Shown in pieces: positions 42,206 to 53,718 of a DNA stretch of 64,000 bases. The notes under the pieces were generated by a model. That model was given only the letters and a program-made list of their open reading frames with translations. It did no database searches and was not told the origin of the DNA. A program made the position numbers and the translations under genes. Numbering within the stretch: the first letter of the stretch is position 1; every line of letters starts with the position of its first letter. Source of the DNA: Allodiplogaster sudhausi (Eukaryota; Nematoda; Chromadorea; Rhabditida; Diplogasteridae); assembly GCA_945643635.1 (NCBI GenBank), contig CALZFC010000256.1, positions 2,942,001-3,006,000 on the forward strand, given 5' to 3'.

Positions 42206-42206
42206 T
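41746..42206. repeat. Long (CT)n-rich region
   Basis: CT tracts at 41749-41880 and 42018-42205 separated by ~140 bp of C-rich unique DNA. Ser-Leu ORFs through it are artefacts. Confidence 0.9.
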
Positions 42207-42817
42207 GTCCCGACATCTCTCCTCGATTCATTCGCTATATCCGCTGGCTCAATGTCGCATTTTCCTTCCTGCTTAAGAGACCTCTCTGTAAGGATCAAGC
42301 AGCCCTCCATGGGGGCCTGCCCCGGGGTAAAAATTTCTGATTTAGTTATCCAAAATTCGATGAGGGTTACCCATGTGCCCTATGAAGAAGATTAGAAGGT
42401 CAATTTTGTTATAAAAATTTTTTCCTTGCCAGGACATGCAAAAGTATGGAAAAAGTTTATGTCCCCATAACTTTCTTTTAAATGGTTATTTTTCAATTTT
42501 CTTTTTTTATTAGCATCCCCATTGAATTCTAAACAAAAAGTCTAGATGTATTTAAGTCAAATATTTTATTTTTATATCGAAAATTTATTTGAAATAATTT
42601 ATTTTGACGGTTAAATACCTTATACTCATTTGTATTTGGGTTTTATATCTCAAAATGTAGAGCATTAAAAACTGTACAACATATCTTCTTTTCGTTTCAT
42701 GTGTCCTTCCCTAGGTGGGTTAAAAATAGGCTCAAATAGGAGTACCTCGGAGACTCTCTCTATTTCTCTCTCTCTCTCTCTCTCTCTCACTTGCTTGTTT
42801 CAATTCCCCTTTACACT

Positions 42818-42864
42818 CGATAAAATTCTCCACAACATACATCCTTTATAGTTGGATACGGCTT
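42818..42864 (+). repeat. Subterminal repeat, copy L1
   Basis: CGATAAAATTCTCCACAACA...GGATACGGCTT (47 bp). Copies also at 42990-43035, 53498-53545 and 53672-53718. Position and duplication suggest transposase binding sites (inference). Confidence 0.8.
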
Positions 42865-42989
42865 TTCCGTGAAAAAAACTCATTTTTCTATTTTTCCGCG
42901 GTTGACAGAAAATGACCTAAAACTATTCTAAACGCTGTATTTTCAATATTTTCAGTGAGAACATAAAGTGGATAGTACTATTTAGTACG

Positions 42990-43035
42990 CGATAAAATCT
43001 CCACAACATACATCCTATATAGTTGGATACGGCTT
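42990..43035 (+). repeat. Subterminal repeat, copy L2
   Basis: 46 bp, same orientation as L1, ~172 bp further in. Confidence 0.8.
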
Positions 43036-43498
43036 CCCTACGAATTACAGTATCGATTTTCCAAAGGCCGTCGCGCCAAAACTGTGAAATCCGCATTTTC
43101 CAACTTTTCGTGCAATCTTAGTGTTTCATAGTCATCCAATATATCATTCTGCTAGACAAAGCACACTGAGTTCAGAACTGATGTTTATTTTGCAGATTTC
43201 CTGCGCATTGGTTTCATAAATTTGCAATACTACGTTCACCAATACATTTTGAGAAATTGTTCAAATAGAAATGCAAAACCAATAATCAATAAGCAAAGCT
43301 GACAACGGCGTGTTAGCGCAGTGCAAATATGATACTTAGTAAAAAGCTACAGTATGAAAGAATTCGTGTCAGGAGATCTCAAAATTCAAAAATAATGCAG
43401 TTATTGATTGGCTAACGAAACATCCTTGAATGGACGCCATTGTCATCCGTGATTGTTATTGTGGACTAATTATTTTGTTTGTAAGCCTTATTTTTCAG

Positions 43499-44291
43499 GA
43501 TGAATTCGTTCGCATCAGCGCTCGCACGGATGATGCAAGAGCCACACCGAATGCTGCCTCCTCCGCTCCAGCCGCAGCTTCCTCCTAACATCTTCGTTTA
43601 CCACGCTGGTGGTGGCAGCGACAGCAACAACAACAACGGAGGCGATGGTAGCAGCAGCTACTCTGGCGGCGGCGGCGGCGGCGGCAACAGCAACTCTGGC
43701 GGCGGCGGCGTCAACAAGCAGGAGCAGCCCAGCAACCGCCGCATCAGCAACAACAACAGCAACAACAATAACAACAACAACAAGAGGTTTGAAATATATT
43801 TTATCGTGATTTCTTTTAGGCAAAAAAAATCATTTAATCGTTAGAATCTTTTTTGTTGTTGTTTTAGAGCGGCTGCCAAACGGGTGGCTGACAACGCTTG
43901 GCGCGGGAAGGAAGCTGCCAAGCAGGCCAGGCAGGAGCGAGACAGACTGGCGGTCGAGGCGGATAAGGTTTTAAATAAATTTCTTTGAGATAATTTACAC
44001 AGAACAACCTTCTTGCAGCTCCAGTTGTACGTGAGAAGGAAGAAAGAGGAAAGGAAACACTGAGAAAGGATCTGGACGGTCTGAGAGCTGAAGTGGAGAA
44101 GAAAAGGAAGTTAAAGGAAAAAGATGGAAAAGGAATTGGAGGCTCTTAAAGAGCACAAGGAGGCGATGACGGCGGAGAAGGCGCTGTTGGACCTGGTGGT
44201 GCAGACTCTGGAGGAGCGAGCGAAGGAGTTGAAGAAGGCGATTGAAGGGGAAGAGAAGAAAAAGGAAAAGGAGAACCTGCCCCAGACCTGA
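43499..44291 (+). pseudogene. Gene A, 5' part: Gly/Asn-rich then coiled-coil protein
   Basis: Exon 43499-43786 follows an acceptor TTTTTCAG, with ATG at 43500 (MNSFASALARMMQEPHRMLP). It is Pro-rich, then Gly/Ser/Asn-rich, with poly-Asn at the end. Donor GTTTGA; exon 43868-43977 (acceptor GTTTTAG) gives RAAAKRVADNAWRGKEAAKQ and a charged helix. Exon 44019-44291 (acceptor CTTGCAG) codes a coiled coil (RKDLDGLRAEVEKKRKLKEK, LEALKEHKEAMTAEKALLDL) ending ENLPQT and TGA, but only if two frameshifts are allowed. The basic-helix-then-coil layout is loosely bZIP-like, but no signature Asn-x7-Arg register is convincing. May be a separate gene from 44.7-47.0 kb or its 5' end. Confidence 0.45.
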
Positions 44292-44699
44292 ATTTTTTTT
44301 TTTTTTTGTTCGTTCGCGTCCTCCCCGCCCGCGATTGTTGTTGTTGTTGTCCGTCCGCGTCGTGATGATTGTTGATTTTTTTTAGTTTAATGCATAAATT
44401 AATGCCTTTTCTACTTCAGATTCTTTTCTCAACGGGTAAGATGGAAAGGACATGAGAGTGGGGGAACTTGCGGGTGCACCTCCACCCATTTCTGTGCATG
44501 CCTCTTCGTCTTCATATGTGCATGACCCTGTCTCTTCCTCTCTGCATGTTCTGTTGCTTCCCCTTCTGGCCATGTCCCTGTTCCTGCTTGTCCTTCCATG
44601 CATGTTCCTTCTTTCGCATCTCATCTGTCCGTATGCATGCCTTTTCTTCTTCTTCTTGTCCGCATGTCTCTGCGTCCTCTTCCACCCCTACTGCACGGG

Positions 44700-47034
44700 G
44701 AATAGGTGCTCATCCGAGCAGTACACCGAGTCGAAGGCGAGCTCGAACGCAGCTAGAGAGGAGGCTTGATGCTCGAGAGAGCCAGCTACTGAAGCGAGAG
44801 CGCGACCTAGACGCGCTCGAGAACCGCATAGCCATGCGAGAACAGCAGGTGCAAGTGCTCCTGAACAGCGATGTCGCCGAGAAGGGTTGCCAGACAGAGG
44901 AAACGCAGACACCAACTCCTACCGTAACCTGCTCCACTGAGAAGAAGAAGGTCAGACGCGAGGCAGACGGGGGCGGACGGAAGAAGCAGCCTTACTCTTC
45001 CGTAAGCGCACTTATCCGCCGTCGACGCCTGCAAGAACTAACACACGTTTCGAAAAACCTGACTGCAGAAGATTCAGAAGAATTGATGGACAAGAGCGTT
45101 GTTGCTATCTTGAGTGACTATGTGAAAACACGACGTCTCTCTCTCAATTCAACTCGAAAACTAACACCAGCGGAAGATGCAAAACTTATAATTGACTGTG
45201 GAATATCCATGAAGGCGAGAGAAAAGAATGAAGTCGAGATTGATTTCAATGAAACTTGACTTCTTCGCTCCTACACTCAAGTACGCAAGAAAATGACGGA
45301 GTTAGCATCTCACAACGAGTACAGTTTCGCGTCTGTTGTGCTTGGGAACAAGGAAGTGGCTGTTATGGAAAATGAAAGACGTCGCGGCAAGCCTGCAGCG
45401 ACGCGCACAGTACCTCTATGGACCGTGGAAAACTAGAACTGGGCGGAAAGTTTAGAGGGAAGCTCAGGGTTACCATAATATCGGACAAAGGCGGAGAGAC
45501 TACCAGACTGCTCTTCTCATCGGCAACACTCCCAATGCCAACAGTGTGAAGAATCTCCTCATCATCTCCCTCTTTGAGGCTGACGACAAGAATGAGAATT
45601 ATAGAATTCTAACATCTGAAACTATAAGGCAGGTGAATGCGCTCTCACATATCTCTCTCACCACAGAAGAAGGAAAACAAATTGCCGTCCCCATAAAGCA
45701 TTTCGTGACTTGTGATACGAAATTTCAATGTGAAAGCCCTGGACATCGAGCTCATCTGCAACAAACAATTGCACGAAATGTCTAAGAGTGAGAGGCGCAG
45801 TCATGGGAAGGAAGGAAGCGGTATTTAAGAAACGGACACTTCATTCTTACAGACGTCACGAGAGCGAAAAATCATTCAGTGTCAACAACCGATGCTCTGG
45901 AATGTCCCTCCCAAACGCTACACATCCCCCTCACTGCACATTTTCATGGGAAGTCGCGAAGAAGCTCTTCATCGATAAGATGAAAGAGCTAGCATTAAGA
46001 GCTAGACAACCGAATACTCAGATGGCAGGCAAGGAGAAGAAGAAACTGGCTAAGACATTGGAAAAATAAATCAGAGCACAAGCAGAAACGGTAGAAGACT
46101 TGGAAGTCAAAAATGAAGAAACGCGCAATTGTCTTGAAGTGTTTGGAAGCAGCACACGGGCAAACATTATCCCCAGTCAAGGCATAAGGAAGCAGTGCAC
46201 AGCAGTCATCTGCCTTCTGCGGCACAAGGAAGCTGAAACGCTAGAAGAGGAGTACAGAAGCAGCGCAGAGTGCAATGTGTGCGAGAAGATGATTCATACT
46301 GCTGCGAGGCCTATTGTCCCCACAAGACATGTACGACAGAGATGGTGTGACCTGCAGGCAATGCATGGGGACGGTCATTCCACAACTGAAAGGAGATCTT
46401 GAATCTATGCACTCTCACGCATCTGCAGAGAGCGTCGCGCAGAGGAATGCTATGAATGAGGCGAAGAAGAAGTTGTCTGAACTGAGGCAAAATGTTTGCT
46501 ATGATGGCCCGCATTTCAAAGATCTAGAAAGGCGATTCAAGGAAGCTGGAGCAGACATGCAAGCATACTATCAAGATCTGACGGGAACCATATAATGAAA
46601 TGCTTGAAAAAGGGAGTTCCTGAGAAGCTGTGGTCCGGCTTCCAACAGACTGCTGACGTGTCTACCCGGATTGAAGCGATGAATTTGCTAGGAATAATAG
46701 TAAAATTCGCGGAAGCACAAGACTTTTCGAACAAGCAGCTTGTTCAGTTTCAGCTAATTCTTCGTCGGTTTGAAGATACGTGTGCAAAGCTCGAAAACGG
46801 TGAACTATCCCGAACTCCCAAGTTTCACATGCTGCTACAACACTTCGTGCCTTTTATGGCTAGCTATGGCAGCTGGGGTTCGATGAGGGAGCAGGTATCG
46901 AATCACTGCACGCTTCCTTTAAGAGGCTACAGCGCCAATATGCATGCATAAGGAACAAGGAGAATCAGTGGATGGCGATACTCAAGCATTTCAGCATACA
47001 AGCCGAGACTCTCTACGGGTGCAACAACGACTAA
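44700..47034 (+). pseudogene. Gene A, 3' part: putative transposase-like protein, many frameshifts
   Basis: The coding trace switches frames several times. It opens with a coiled coil (RLDARESQLLKRERDLDALE), then SVSALIRRRRLQELTHVSKN and KLTPAEDAKLIIDCGISMKA, resembling the TPEEAL..I...LS block of large uncharacterised invertebrate transposase-like proteins. Middle frames give ALSHISLTTEEGKQIAVPIK and FVTCDTKFQC, and a Cys/His cluster (CNVCEKMIH, CRQCMGTVIPQLKG). The end reads RTPKFHMLLQHFVPFMASYG, SWGSMREQ then IESLHASFKRLQRQYACIRN, typical of the C-terminal block of the same proteins (K.H.L..H...F.......SEQG.ES.H). At least five frameshifts or stops show that it is decayed. The enzyme activity is inferred from context only. 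Confidence 0.5.
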
Positions 47035-47660
47035 TCACTAGGTGTATGCCCTAAACCCCCAGAACCCAACGGCCCTCCTTAGGGCCATAATCCAGAAAAA
47101 GATAATATAAAGGACTCAACTTAAAAGAAGAAAAGAAAGAAAAGAATAAAAATTGAAAATTTGAAAAAAACCTCTATTTTATCAGTTGTTCTTCGAGACC
47201 CTTCATCCTGTGTTCTTCGAGAAGAAGATGACCACCGCCGAGACCAACACGGAAGGAAGCAGCGAGTGATGCTATAAGTATACCACAAGCCAATAGCACA
47301 CACGATAGGAAAACAGCGCAGATGATAAACTACGCATCTAATCTGATTCGCCAGGCAGTTGGTCGCAGAGGCACGTCGGTTCCCAAGTTGCCAGCAGACC
47401 AGCCAGCTGCAATAATAATCCTGCTTTTATTTCAAGATAATATTCATTAAAAAGGAGAAAATTAAAAGAGATAAAATAATATCTCATACGATGACATCGC
47501 GTCCCTTTATTTAGTGTTACCGTATACCTCCCCTCTCTTAAGTTCATGGAATGTCGACGACGCTACACTAAAATGTTACTAAGTATCGCCTTAACACGCC
47601 GTGCTGACATATTGCGAACTAAAAAAATGTTTGATTCTAGTAGATCAGAAGCCAAGTTAG
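47035..47660. other. Convergent 3' intergenic region
   Basis: AT-rich spacer between the 3' ends of genes A and B, with A-rich runs (47110-47170). No ORF here is convincing. Confidence 0.5.
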
Positions 47661-48199
47661 AATAATTCATCTTTAAAATGCGTTCTTTGGGTGTTTCCGG
47701 GGGTTCTCCACATCTTCGGCGAATTCGGTTTGGCTGTGCGATATTGCCCTATTATCTGCCGTGATGTCAAACAGCGGGTAAGTTTCAAATTCTTCTTCTT
47801 CGTCACCTTCCTGAGAGAATAGTTCCCGGAGCACTGCATCTGTTTTCTTCAGATTCAATCGGAATTGGAGGGCTCTGTAAAGAAAATTTTAGGTTAGATG
47901 CATCCAGCGACTTTTCCTAACTTTCTTTTGTTGCTGAGCGAGGCGTGAGAATATGGAAGCAATTTGGCGATAATTTAAAAGTTCATGCGGTGCGAATAAC
48001 AGCTTGTCTTGGCTATCCACTGCGTTTCTCATGCGTTCAGTTTTCACTTTTGAACGCCACCCTTCATCGAAAATCTTCTTTATAAATTCCTTAGAGCGCT
48101 CGGGAAGTCGCCTCCCCTTTCTTGCGGTCACGAAGGGCCATCCCTCTCGTTTTCTTTCCGTTTTCAGTGGCTTCCTAAAGCAATATATATGCATATATA

Positions 48200-48248
<49 letters not shown>

Positions 48249-51060
48249 CTTGAAATAATAAATCATACCTGTAGTGAAGCAACAGCAGCCTGCACCTCAG
48301 GGTAGGAACGTTTCTCCTGAACACCTTCTAGTGCACAAGTATAATATTGTAATTAAATATCACGTTAAAGTGAAGCGTTCGGGATGTAGTTATGCTTGCC
48401 AATGAGAAGATGTCTTGCAAGTGGCTGGAGCTGAGAAATTCAGACGTACATGCCTCTTGGGACACCGAAACAGATGGGTCTCAAGGGTGCATATGTCGGA
48501 GTCTTCTGCAGCACAATCGCCTTCTGTCAAATCAAGAGGCGGGGCAATGGTTGTGCTTTCTTCTGAACGCATTCGCTTTCCTGGAATCGACCAGAAGTCC
48601 ACCATGTTGCTGAGTTTGCCCTCCGCTCCTCCAGGTGGATGAAATCGCATAATTCGAAGTCATTGTGGAATATAGAAAAACTTTTCCGGAGCCGATGCGC
48701 GAATGCCGTAGGCGCGGGCTCCTTCTTTTTCGAAACACAAACGTATTGAGGGTTGAAATCCCAGGAATTTTTGTTTGAAGCTTTTGCATTTGTCAGGGTT
48801 CTGACGTAAACAGATAGTCCCGAGAGTTGCTTACTGCCATGAAGAACAGCTTGAAAAAATTCGACGTCATGTCCAGAGTCCACGTAATCGTGACTTTTCG
48901 TTTCACGACTGCAGCGAAGCGATCGCATGCCGACTTCCCTGCCTGAGCCTCAGAAGAAGTACAAGCGATCTCCACGTTAGTTCTTGCTGAGAGGTCATGC
49001 AGACTGGCGATCGTCGCGCTACTTTTGTAACATCCTGGAAAAGAAAAAGTGATAAAATAATAGCATTTCTAATAATACGATCATTACGTACATGAAGAAT
49101 ATATTATCACATACGGCATTATCGGACCTAAGATGAACTTTCTTAATTCCAACACGAGATAGTTCAAGGAGGGCATGAGCGATATTTGAAGTAACGGCAG
49201 TTGTGTCCTGAAGATAGGCACCTTGACTGTACTATCGGAAGAAGTAACATGAAAAAACGTACCTGAAGATCTCCTTCCATAATGTGAACGAAAGTATGCT
49301 GAGTCAGTTCGCCATTAACTCTGGCAAGAACGTGACTAATATACCAAGAAATCCACGCTTGGCGTAATAATCCGTCGTTTTCTCACGTGCAAAGAGGGGA
49401 AGCAGTTTCATCGCCAATCGAGCGTAATCAGAGCTTCACCGTTCCCCAAGTTTGAGACAATTGACTCGCGGTCATGTCACTTGCGATGGCGCGAAGCTGA
49501 TGCTTTTGAGATTTTCTATGGCTTCTTCTATTCTATGCCAGTCTGCTAGTTTTCGGATCCAATTTTTCCGTCGTTCTGTCTTGGAGATGCAGCCGAAATC
49601 AGAGCCGTGATGGTTTCGCGAATATCACCCAACGTAATCTGAAGCTTGTACTCTGTGTCTTTGAAAAAAATTTCTCCTAACCTTCAATAGCTCACATCGG
49701 TCACAAATAAGGTTGTGCATGTGAGCATCTTCATCCTCCGCTCCATCACATGAGCTTGCGAATTCAGGAGTCTGGGGATCACTCAATCCGTGCTGGATGC
49801 AATGGTCACCTATTCTTGATTTTCGCTTGATGTGGACCTTGTAGTCGGTTCTTAGATATTGCTTCACTTCCAAGACCTTGATCCTAAGCGACCCGAACCA
49901 GCATTCGTCAATATCACCATCATCCTTTAAGCTTTCAAGCAATGCAAGAGCATCGTCGAATGCCTGAGAATAAATTTAAAATATTTTATGTATCTAATTT
50001 ATAACAAACTTCCATTGCTTCGGCCACAAAAAAATCCACTATATGGAGACTCTACGGGTAGATGCGTGTACAAGCAGACAGAATTCGATAATGAGTTGCT
50101 GGTGACATCATTCAAATGAACCTCATCAGTTTCTTCAAGATCTCTGAAGAAAGATTTAAAAAATTTAATTGCATGTCATTTTAATAAAAAATAGTATCGT
50201 TTACCGTTTATAGAGCTCAATTATCTCTGTTGCGCTATGTTGTCGGAGAACGTTGGGGTATTCAATGAGACTTCCATCCGAGTAGATTCCAGTTAACAGT
50301 AAAAAAATTTAACTCTATAGAAAATGTTCGCAATAGCGCTCACAAACCTCGTAATAAATTCGACGAAGCGATTCACTTGCTCATGCGTATACTTCTTTCG
50401 TTTTGATCCTTGGTGATTTCCTTTCCTCCTCGAAAGGCGAGACGCTTTGATTTTGTATAGAAATATTCGGACAAGCCAGGTATATAACGCGGAACTTCAG
50501 CCAGACCCAGAAGTGGTGTGACCAGTGAGAGCAGATGAAGCTTTTCAACTCGGGAATTTGAGAAACCGGGACTTTATGGACTTCATCAGGGCGTCGTATT
50601 TGTCAGTCTTTCTCGTTCGTAGAGCTCCTCTAGCTCCGGGGAAAACAATCATTTTCTTTAGCATTTCGGAGAATCAGGAGCTACTATCTCATAAAACCAC
50701 TTCAAAAGCACTTCGCAAGTACTGTGCTTTTCTCCTCTGAGACCTTTCCGCAAGGTCTCGGAAATCCACGCGCCAGATATCTTATCCTGCCCGATTGCTT
50801 TCAGGAAGGCATTGAATGTCTTCTTTGCATACTCCGAAGCTGTCGACAAAGTGCGTTTCATAGGTGGTCCTTCATGGCCGCGGCATGTATGATGGATCAT
50901 CTTCTTGAGAGCATGTGGGATACTCTTGAATGCTTTCAGTGATAACGTCTGGCGTTTTGGAAGAAGCGACGTTCGAGAAGAGGAGGGTCGAATAAGTGCC
51001 CCGATTCTTGCACTTTGTGTGTTCGGTCCCTTTCGAGCTCCTCTTTATGCGACGGGCCAA
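47660..51060 (-). pseudogene. Gene B: multi-exon RNase H-like transposase candidate, frameshifted
   Basis: Recognisable exons on the minus strand. 49963-49682: LRIKVLEVKQYLRTDYKVHI, IGDHCIQHGLSDPQTPEFAS and CDRCELLK, donor GTTAGG. ~49640-49280: LQITLGDIRETITALISAAS, frameshifts, then ITLDWAMKLLPLFAREKTTD YYAKRG, and HTFVHIMEGDLQ with donor GTACGT. ~49210-49110: acceptor CTTCAG, DTTAVTSNIAHALLELSRVG, KKVHLRSDNA, donor GTATGT. ~49035-48390: acceptor TTTTCCAG, CYKSSATIASLHDLSART, AGKSACDRFAAVVKRK, then a shifted frame DSGHDVEFFQAVLHG. 48194-47889: EGWPFVTARKGRRLPERSKE and YRQIASIFSRLAQ. Last exon ~47870-47673. DWAM and SDNA(G)C look like the two Asp strands of an RNase H fold (DDE). Related uncharacterised proteins occur in many invertebrates. 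Several single-base shifts make this copy inactive. 5' exons at 50.5-51.06 kb are less certain. Confidence 0.6.
48204..48244. repeat. (TA)n microsatellite
   Basis: About 40 bp of perfect AT dinucleotides in an intron of gene B; the only TA tract of this size in the window. Confidence 0.95.
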
Positions 51061-51884
51061 AGCTGAAATTATAGCTACTATTCTTCACCTACATATTTAG
51101 AGACCAAAGAACTAACGCAATCCGATATGAGAAGGACGTGATTCATAGCTAAGGCTGCTCTAGCTTCATTTTTCTCAACAACAGTGCTTCTCGATACCAC
51201 AGAGGGTGAAGGATGACCGTTGGCTGTTCATGTTGCGAATACGGCGGAGGCAACGAGCAAACCTCTTTGCCGTACCCTGCTTTACTTGAAATGGTAGAAT
51301 TGAGTCGAATCCCAATCTGTTCCGAGTTCCTTTATATGCTTCTCGCATATATATCTCTCACCAACAGAACCCATCTGAAAAAAGCGTAATTGAACTAATG
51401 AACATATAACATTTATATAAATCTACTTCAGCTTCGTTGTCGTAATTCCAGTCGAATTCTCCAGCGCCTCTATATAATATCATGTCCAGAAGATTAGTTG
51501 TTCCAAGAGAGTTGACTGCTTCTTCGTCAATTATTCACGCATTCTAAATCGTGGGCAAACAAAAAATGAAAAGGGTTATCATAAAAGCCACTCTAACTTT
51601 CTCTTTGCGCCTGGCAGTCGGTGCTCACTCGAGACACGGCAGGACGCTGGTATGTCTCCTCAGTTGTCTTGCGGAGGATGGAGAAATAACAAGGCACGTC
51701 TTCTTCGACTGGCAACGGAAGCTTTGCATCATCACGAGGTGGAAGAACATCGTCCAACCACGCCTGCTCCGGTGTATGGGATATGGTCCAATTCGAAGAG
51801 GAACAGCAGAAAAAGAAGAAGTATGCGCATTCTGTCTAAATGATGAAAAATAAATGTACGCACATACATATTAATATATGAGGA

Positions 51885-52336
51885 AATGAATGGACGCGTT
51901 TATTGTGAAACAAGGCAAAAAGGAGAAGGCAAGAAGAGTTTGCTATGTTCTGAAGGAACAGTGACAGGAGATGCGAGAGAAGAGCATCCTCGGGTCACAT
52001 TTCTCTCGCAATCACCCCCGCCCCCAAGGCACAACCCGGCAAGACATAAGCCGATACATCTTCTCTTCTGCCAGTGCTGGCACCACCACTCTCGCATTTT
52101 GCTCTCTCTGGGGTAGGCACACAATTCGAGAGTGGTGGTTGCCAGGCACTGGCAGGAAGAGAAGATGTATTGGCTTATGTCTTGCCGGGTTGTGCCTTGG
52201 GGGGGGCCATTGCGAGAGAAATGTGACCCGAGGGATGCTCTTCTCTCGCATCTCCTGTCACTGTTCTTCAGAACATAGCACACTCTTCTTGAATTCTCCT
52301 TTTTGCCTTGTTTCACAATAAACGCGTCCATTCATT
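51885..52336. repeat. 452-bp perfect-like hairpin
   Basis: AATGAATGGACGCGTTTATT at the left end is mirrored at the right end, and the two ~210-bp arms match along their whole length around a 32-nt loop (52095-52126). No ORF is meaningful on such a palindrome. The outer 50 bp of the right arm recurs downstream at 52574-52622. It could be a MITE inserted in the larger element. Confidence 0.9.
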
Positions 52337-52573
52337 TACATCTTTGCGATTCAGAGGGAACACATATGCTTCAGCATCTCCGAGGCTACTATGTACATTT
52401 GTACATACCGATTTTCTCTATTAGTACCCCCCCCCTTTATTAGAGCCCCCCCTCTAATAGTACACCCCTCTGAAAATGCATTGAAAAATAGAACCCCTCC
52501 CTCTAGTAGAACCCCCCCTCCAATAGTACCCCCCCCCTTACAGTTAATTGTCAGCTCGAGAGGCACCTCGTAT
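52286..52573 (+). repeat. 287-bp tandem repeat, unit 1
   Basis: Starts TTCTTGAATTCTCCTTTTTG and ends CACCTCGTAT; overlaps the last 50 bp of the hairpin. Confidence 0.9.
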
Positions 52574-53133
52574 TTCTTGAATTCTCCTTTTTGCTTGTTT
52601 CACAATAACGCGTCCATTCATTTACATCTTTGCGATTCAGAGGGAACACATATGCTTCAGCATCTCCGAGGCTACTATGTACATTTGTACATACCGTATT
52701 TTCTCTATTAGTACCCCCCCCCTTTATTAGAGCCCCCCCTCTAATAGTACCCCTCTGAAAATGCATTGAAAAATAGAACCCCTCCCTCTAGTAGAACCCC
52801 CCCTCCAATAGTACCCCCCCCCTTACAGTCTAATTGTCAGCTCGAGAGGCACCTCGTATGGATCTTGGAGGCATAGGATGCTCTCCCCAATGTAATGATG
52901 GCAAATCCATAAAGATATGTGGCAAATTGGATATTACAGTGATGATTCCATACAATTCGAGCTATGATTCCTACTTTTGAGAATAAAATTTTGTTATCAA
53001 ACTTTTTTGTGTCTCATATTGAAAATAGAACCCTCCCTCTAATAGAAACCCCTCCCTCTAATAGTGCCCCCCCTCGCAAGGGTATTGAAAAATAGAACCC
53101 CCGGGGGTTACTAATAGAGAAAATACGGTATGT
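52403..53133. repeat. C-tract array bounded by inverted ACATACCG..TTTTCTCTATTAGTA
   Basis: Blocks such as TATTAGAGCCCCCCCTCTAA alternate runs of 5-9 C with CTAATAG/CTATTAG palindromes, at 52427-52545, 52712-52828 and 53027-53107. The outer sequences at 52403-52426 and 53109-53133 are inverted copies (~24 bp), like ends of a small MITE. The minus strand holds G-runs able to form quadruplexes. Confidence 0.8.
52574..52859 (+). repeat. 287-bp tandem repeat, unit 2
   Basis: Near-identical to unit 1 with single-base differences in C-runs. Each unit contains the C-tract block. Confidence 0.9.
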
Positions 53134-53497
53134 ATTTTGCTTCTTCTCGTCATAATTCAATATTAGTCGAACAAACAATGTCAAAAATATAAGAAACAAC
53201 TCATACTGCAAATAACGATAAGTATCCGATTTGATAAATTGCGGTTATTCAGCGTTTCTCTTACATCTCACAGAACCAAAAAGGAAAACTTTCCGAAAAA
53301 GTACACATTTAGAATTCATGAAACCAATGCGCAGAAATCTGCAAAATAAACATCAGTTCTGAACTCAGTGTGCTTTGTCTAGCAGAATGATATATTGGAT
53401 GACTATGAAACACTAAGATTGCACGAAAAGTTGGAAAATGCGGATTTCACAGTTTTGGCGCGACGGCCTTTGGAAATCGATACTGTAATTCGTAGCG

Positions 53498-53545
53498 AAG
53501 CCGTATCCAACTATAAAGGATGTATGTTTGTGGAGAATTTTATCG
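53498..53545 (-). repeat. Subterminal repeat, copy R2
   Basis: 48-bp inverse of L2. Confidence 0.8.
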
Positions 53546-53671
53546 CGTACTAAATAGTACTATCCGCTTTATGTTCTCACTGAAAATATTGAAAATACAG
53601 CGTTTAGAATAGTTTTTAGGTCATTTTCTGTCAACCGCGGAAAAATAGAAAAATGAGTTTTTTTCACGGAA

Positions 53672-53718
53672 AAGCCGTATCCAACTATAAAGGATGTATG
53701 TTGTGGAGAATTTTATCG
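53672..53718 (-). repeat. Subterminal repeat, copy R1
   Basis: 47-bp inverse of L1; spacing to R2 equals that of L1-L2. Confidence 0.8.

Larger units (their letters stand above)
42788..43220. repeat. Left terminal inverted repeat
   Basis: Starts CACTTGCTTGTTTCAATTCC and ends GCGCATTGGTTTCATAAAT. It matches the reverse complement of 53312-53748 with scattered substitutions and small indels. Confidence 0.9.

Noticed and set aside
43515..43823. Minus-strand Val/Ala-rich ORF
   Set aside because: It is the complement of the Gly/Asn codon repeats of the plus-strand exon.
43500..44110. bZIP transcription factor
   Set aside because: A basic stretch precedes a coiled coil, but the conserved Asn/Arg spacing and leucine heptads do not fit cleanly and frameshifts are needed.
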